Source: Gonatopus flavifemur
Taxonomy: Eukaryota > Arthropoda > Insecta > Hymenoptera > Dryinidae
Length of the DNA stretch: 64,000 bases
Direction: 5' to 3'
Assembly: GCA_018340375.1 (NCBI GenBank)
Contig: JAFFJZ010000007.1
Location: 8,866,001-8,930,000, forward strand
This document shows positions 62,714 to 64,000 of this stretch, piece after piece. Position numbers and translations under genes: made by a program. Every line of letters begins with the position of its first letter. Position 1 is the stretch's first letter. The notes beneath the pieces were generated by a model. That model did no database searches, was not told the origin of the DNA, and worked only from the letters and a program-made list of their open reading frames with translations.

Positions 62714-64000
62714 ATGTCAGGAGAAAATCATGCGCGAACTGGCAGAAAAAGGACGAGAGATGAAAGTAGTTGGAAGAATAATAAAAGAAAAGTTTTAAGA
62801 AATGAAGTATGCTATTTCTGATAATTATTGATTTATGGTATAATGCTGTATGCATGAGCTCTAATAGAAACTAATAGGTGTCATTTTATGGATTCCAATA
62901 GTTTACTGCAGATTTGTCGTATCGTTTCGTCACAACCACTATTGGATTTTCATTAAGTTTTGTGTGAGAGACAACATTCTATTGATATTTATTTGTGCAA
63001 TCAGAGGAATGGGATAAGTGCCGGTGGAAAACAAAATTTCTTTTAGAAACCCGTGTCGTGTTGTCACAGAGTCTATAAGTTTCTATTGGAACATATTGGA
63101 CTTTTCAAATAGAGTAATCGGTCGTATCATGAATTTCATTTTTATCAAGTATATGTATTAATTATTCAACAGGGAAAAGAATATATATCAAGCTCAAAAA
63201 ACGTGGTCCCAGCAAAGGTATTTCAGCCCGTGATGTTCTGCTGTAAGAAAGAATGTTTTCGCAACATCAGCGGATCACATCAACACGAATTCTACACCTC
63301 GTTTTGGTCTTCTGGAGATTACAATTCACAAAATATTTTACTGCAACAAACAATGAAAAAAACATCTTCAAGTCCGAACGAAAACGCTGAAAAAACAGGT
63401 AATTCATGGTCTGATTATTTCGTTTCTATGTACGGAAACGTACCTGTTTGTCAAAATTTTCTATGTCTTTTATTGAATATTCAGAGAGGTAGATTTTCAA
63501 GTGTGCAAAAGAAAATTCTTGAGGGTAGGACTTTGCAAGATAATCGCGGCAAAATTAATCACCGTATTCTTTTATCCAATGATTTGAAAAACATGATCTA
63601 TGAACATTGTTTATGTATTCCACATTCTGATTCATACTATGGTCGTGAAAGTTCTTTTTTGAAGTATTTTGATCATTCGGACTTGAATATATCTACCTTA
63701 TACAAATTATTCATTGAATATTATAAGAACAAAACAGGTGATTCAAGTCCTCCAATTAAAGAATCAACTTATTATAAATATTTCAATCATCAAGTTGATT
63801 TTACTTTCTCCAAACCTCGCACTGACGTCTGTAATTTTTGTTTTGAGCACAGGAATAGCGATAAAGTTAATATTGAATTAGAAAACCATAAGAAAAGTGT
63901 AGAGGAACATAAAATTCTGAAGAAAGCTATGTTAGCTGAACCAAATGTTCTATGTCTAGAATTTGATTTCGGCCAAAACTTGCCTTTGCCAAAAATTCCT
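62714..64000 (+). CDS. Cysteine-rich transposon-like protein gene, two exons, runs off the window
   Basis: Exon 1 (62714-62806) encodes MSGENHARTGRKRTRDESSW... to KRKVLRNE. After a GT..AG intron, exon 2 (63173 to beyond 64000) continues in phase with GKEYISSSKNVVPAKVFQP, FCCKKECFRNISG, a long middle region with EGRTLQDNRGKINHR, HSDSYYGRESSFLKYF and FNHQVDFTFSKPRTDVCNFC, then CLEFDFGQNLPLPKIP. This order (basic W..N..RK start, CC..EC, LQD.RGK, YYGR, R.D.C..C, then FD..QNLP.P) recalls a large group of uncharacterised insect proteins that behave like transposon genes. The final aspartate could be the first of a DDE triad. No stop in 307 codons. The superfamily is not assigned. Confidence 0.7.

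Overview
This is AT-rich insect nuclear DNA, most likely Hymenoptera and plausibly a parasitoid wasp. That assignment is an inference. It rests on multi-exon 7-transmembrane odorant receptor genes, spliceosomal introns, and mariner, jockey-like and EnSpm elements. No bacterial operons, rRNA, CRISPR arrays or viral genes were seen. Only about 2.6 kb is host coding sequence that can be reconstructed; the rest is mostly transposons, MITEs, tandem repeats and large palindromes.

Host genes: two odorant receptor (OR) genes lie on the minus strand. OR1 (8680 to 2983) has eight intact exons. A ninth-exon candidate has no AG acceptor. OR2 (44824 to 30014) was assembled here from nine exons spread over 14.8 kb; they join in frame into a 391-residue receptor with a stop codon. 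Matching exons of the two genes have the same or nearly the same length and the same phases, so they are paralogues. Between them lie one orphan receptor exon (16511-16643) and weaker decayed exon traces (about 15150-15290 and 14830-14940). At the right edge (62714 onward) begins a two-exon gene of an insect-wide cysteine-rich, transposon-like family, running out of the window.

Layout: 1-2.1 kb mariner DNA, including one with an intact transposase. 2.9-8.7 kb OR1. 9.3-14.1 kb two tandem-repeat families (about 129 and 215 bp) broken by nested insertions. 14.8-18.4 kb receptor debris and MITEs. 18.9-25.0 kb a jockey-like LINE with a DD41D mariner-type element in its 3' UTR. 25.1-28.1 kb more DNA transposons. 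30.0-44.8 kb OR2, whose introns hold a decayed mariner and about ten MITE or palindromic elements. 46-52.6 kb MITE, GC-rich island, LINE fragment, 470-bp tandem repeat and EnSpm-type transposase relic. 53.0-58.2 kb a giant inverted repeat (arms 2.2-2.7 kb, spacer about 0.2 kb). 58.4-61.5 kb back-to-back MITEs and a 121-bp minisatellite. 61.5-64 kb the last gene.

The two receptors would act in the dendrite membrane of olfactory neurons with the co-receptor Orco, which is not in this window. The elements show a clear order of insertion (element in element in satellite). Many MITEs with unrelated interiors share CACGGA/CACTGA-type ends and TA flanks, which suggests that one transposase source mobilises them all.
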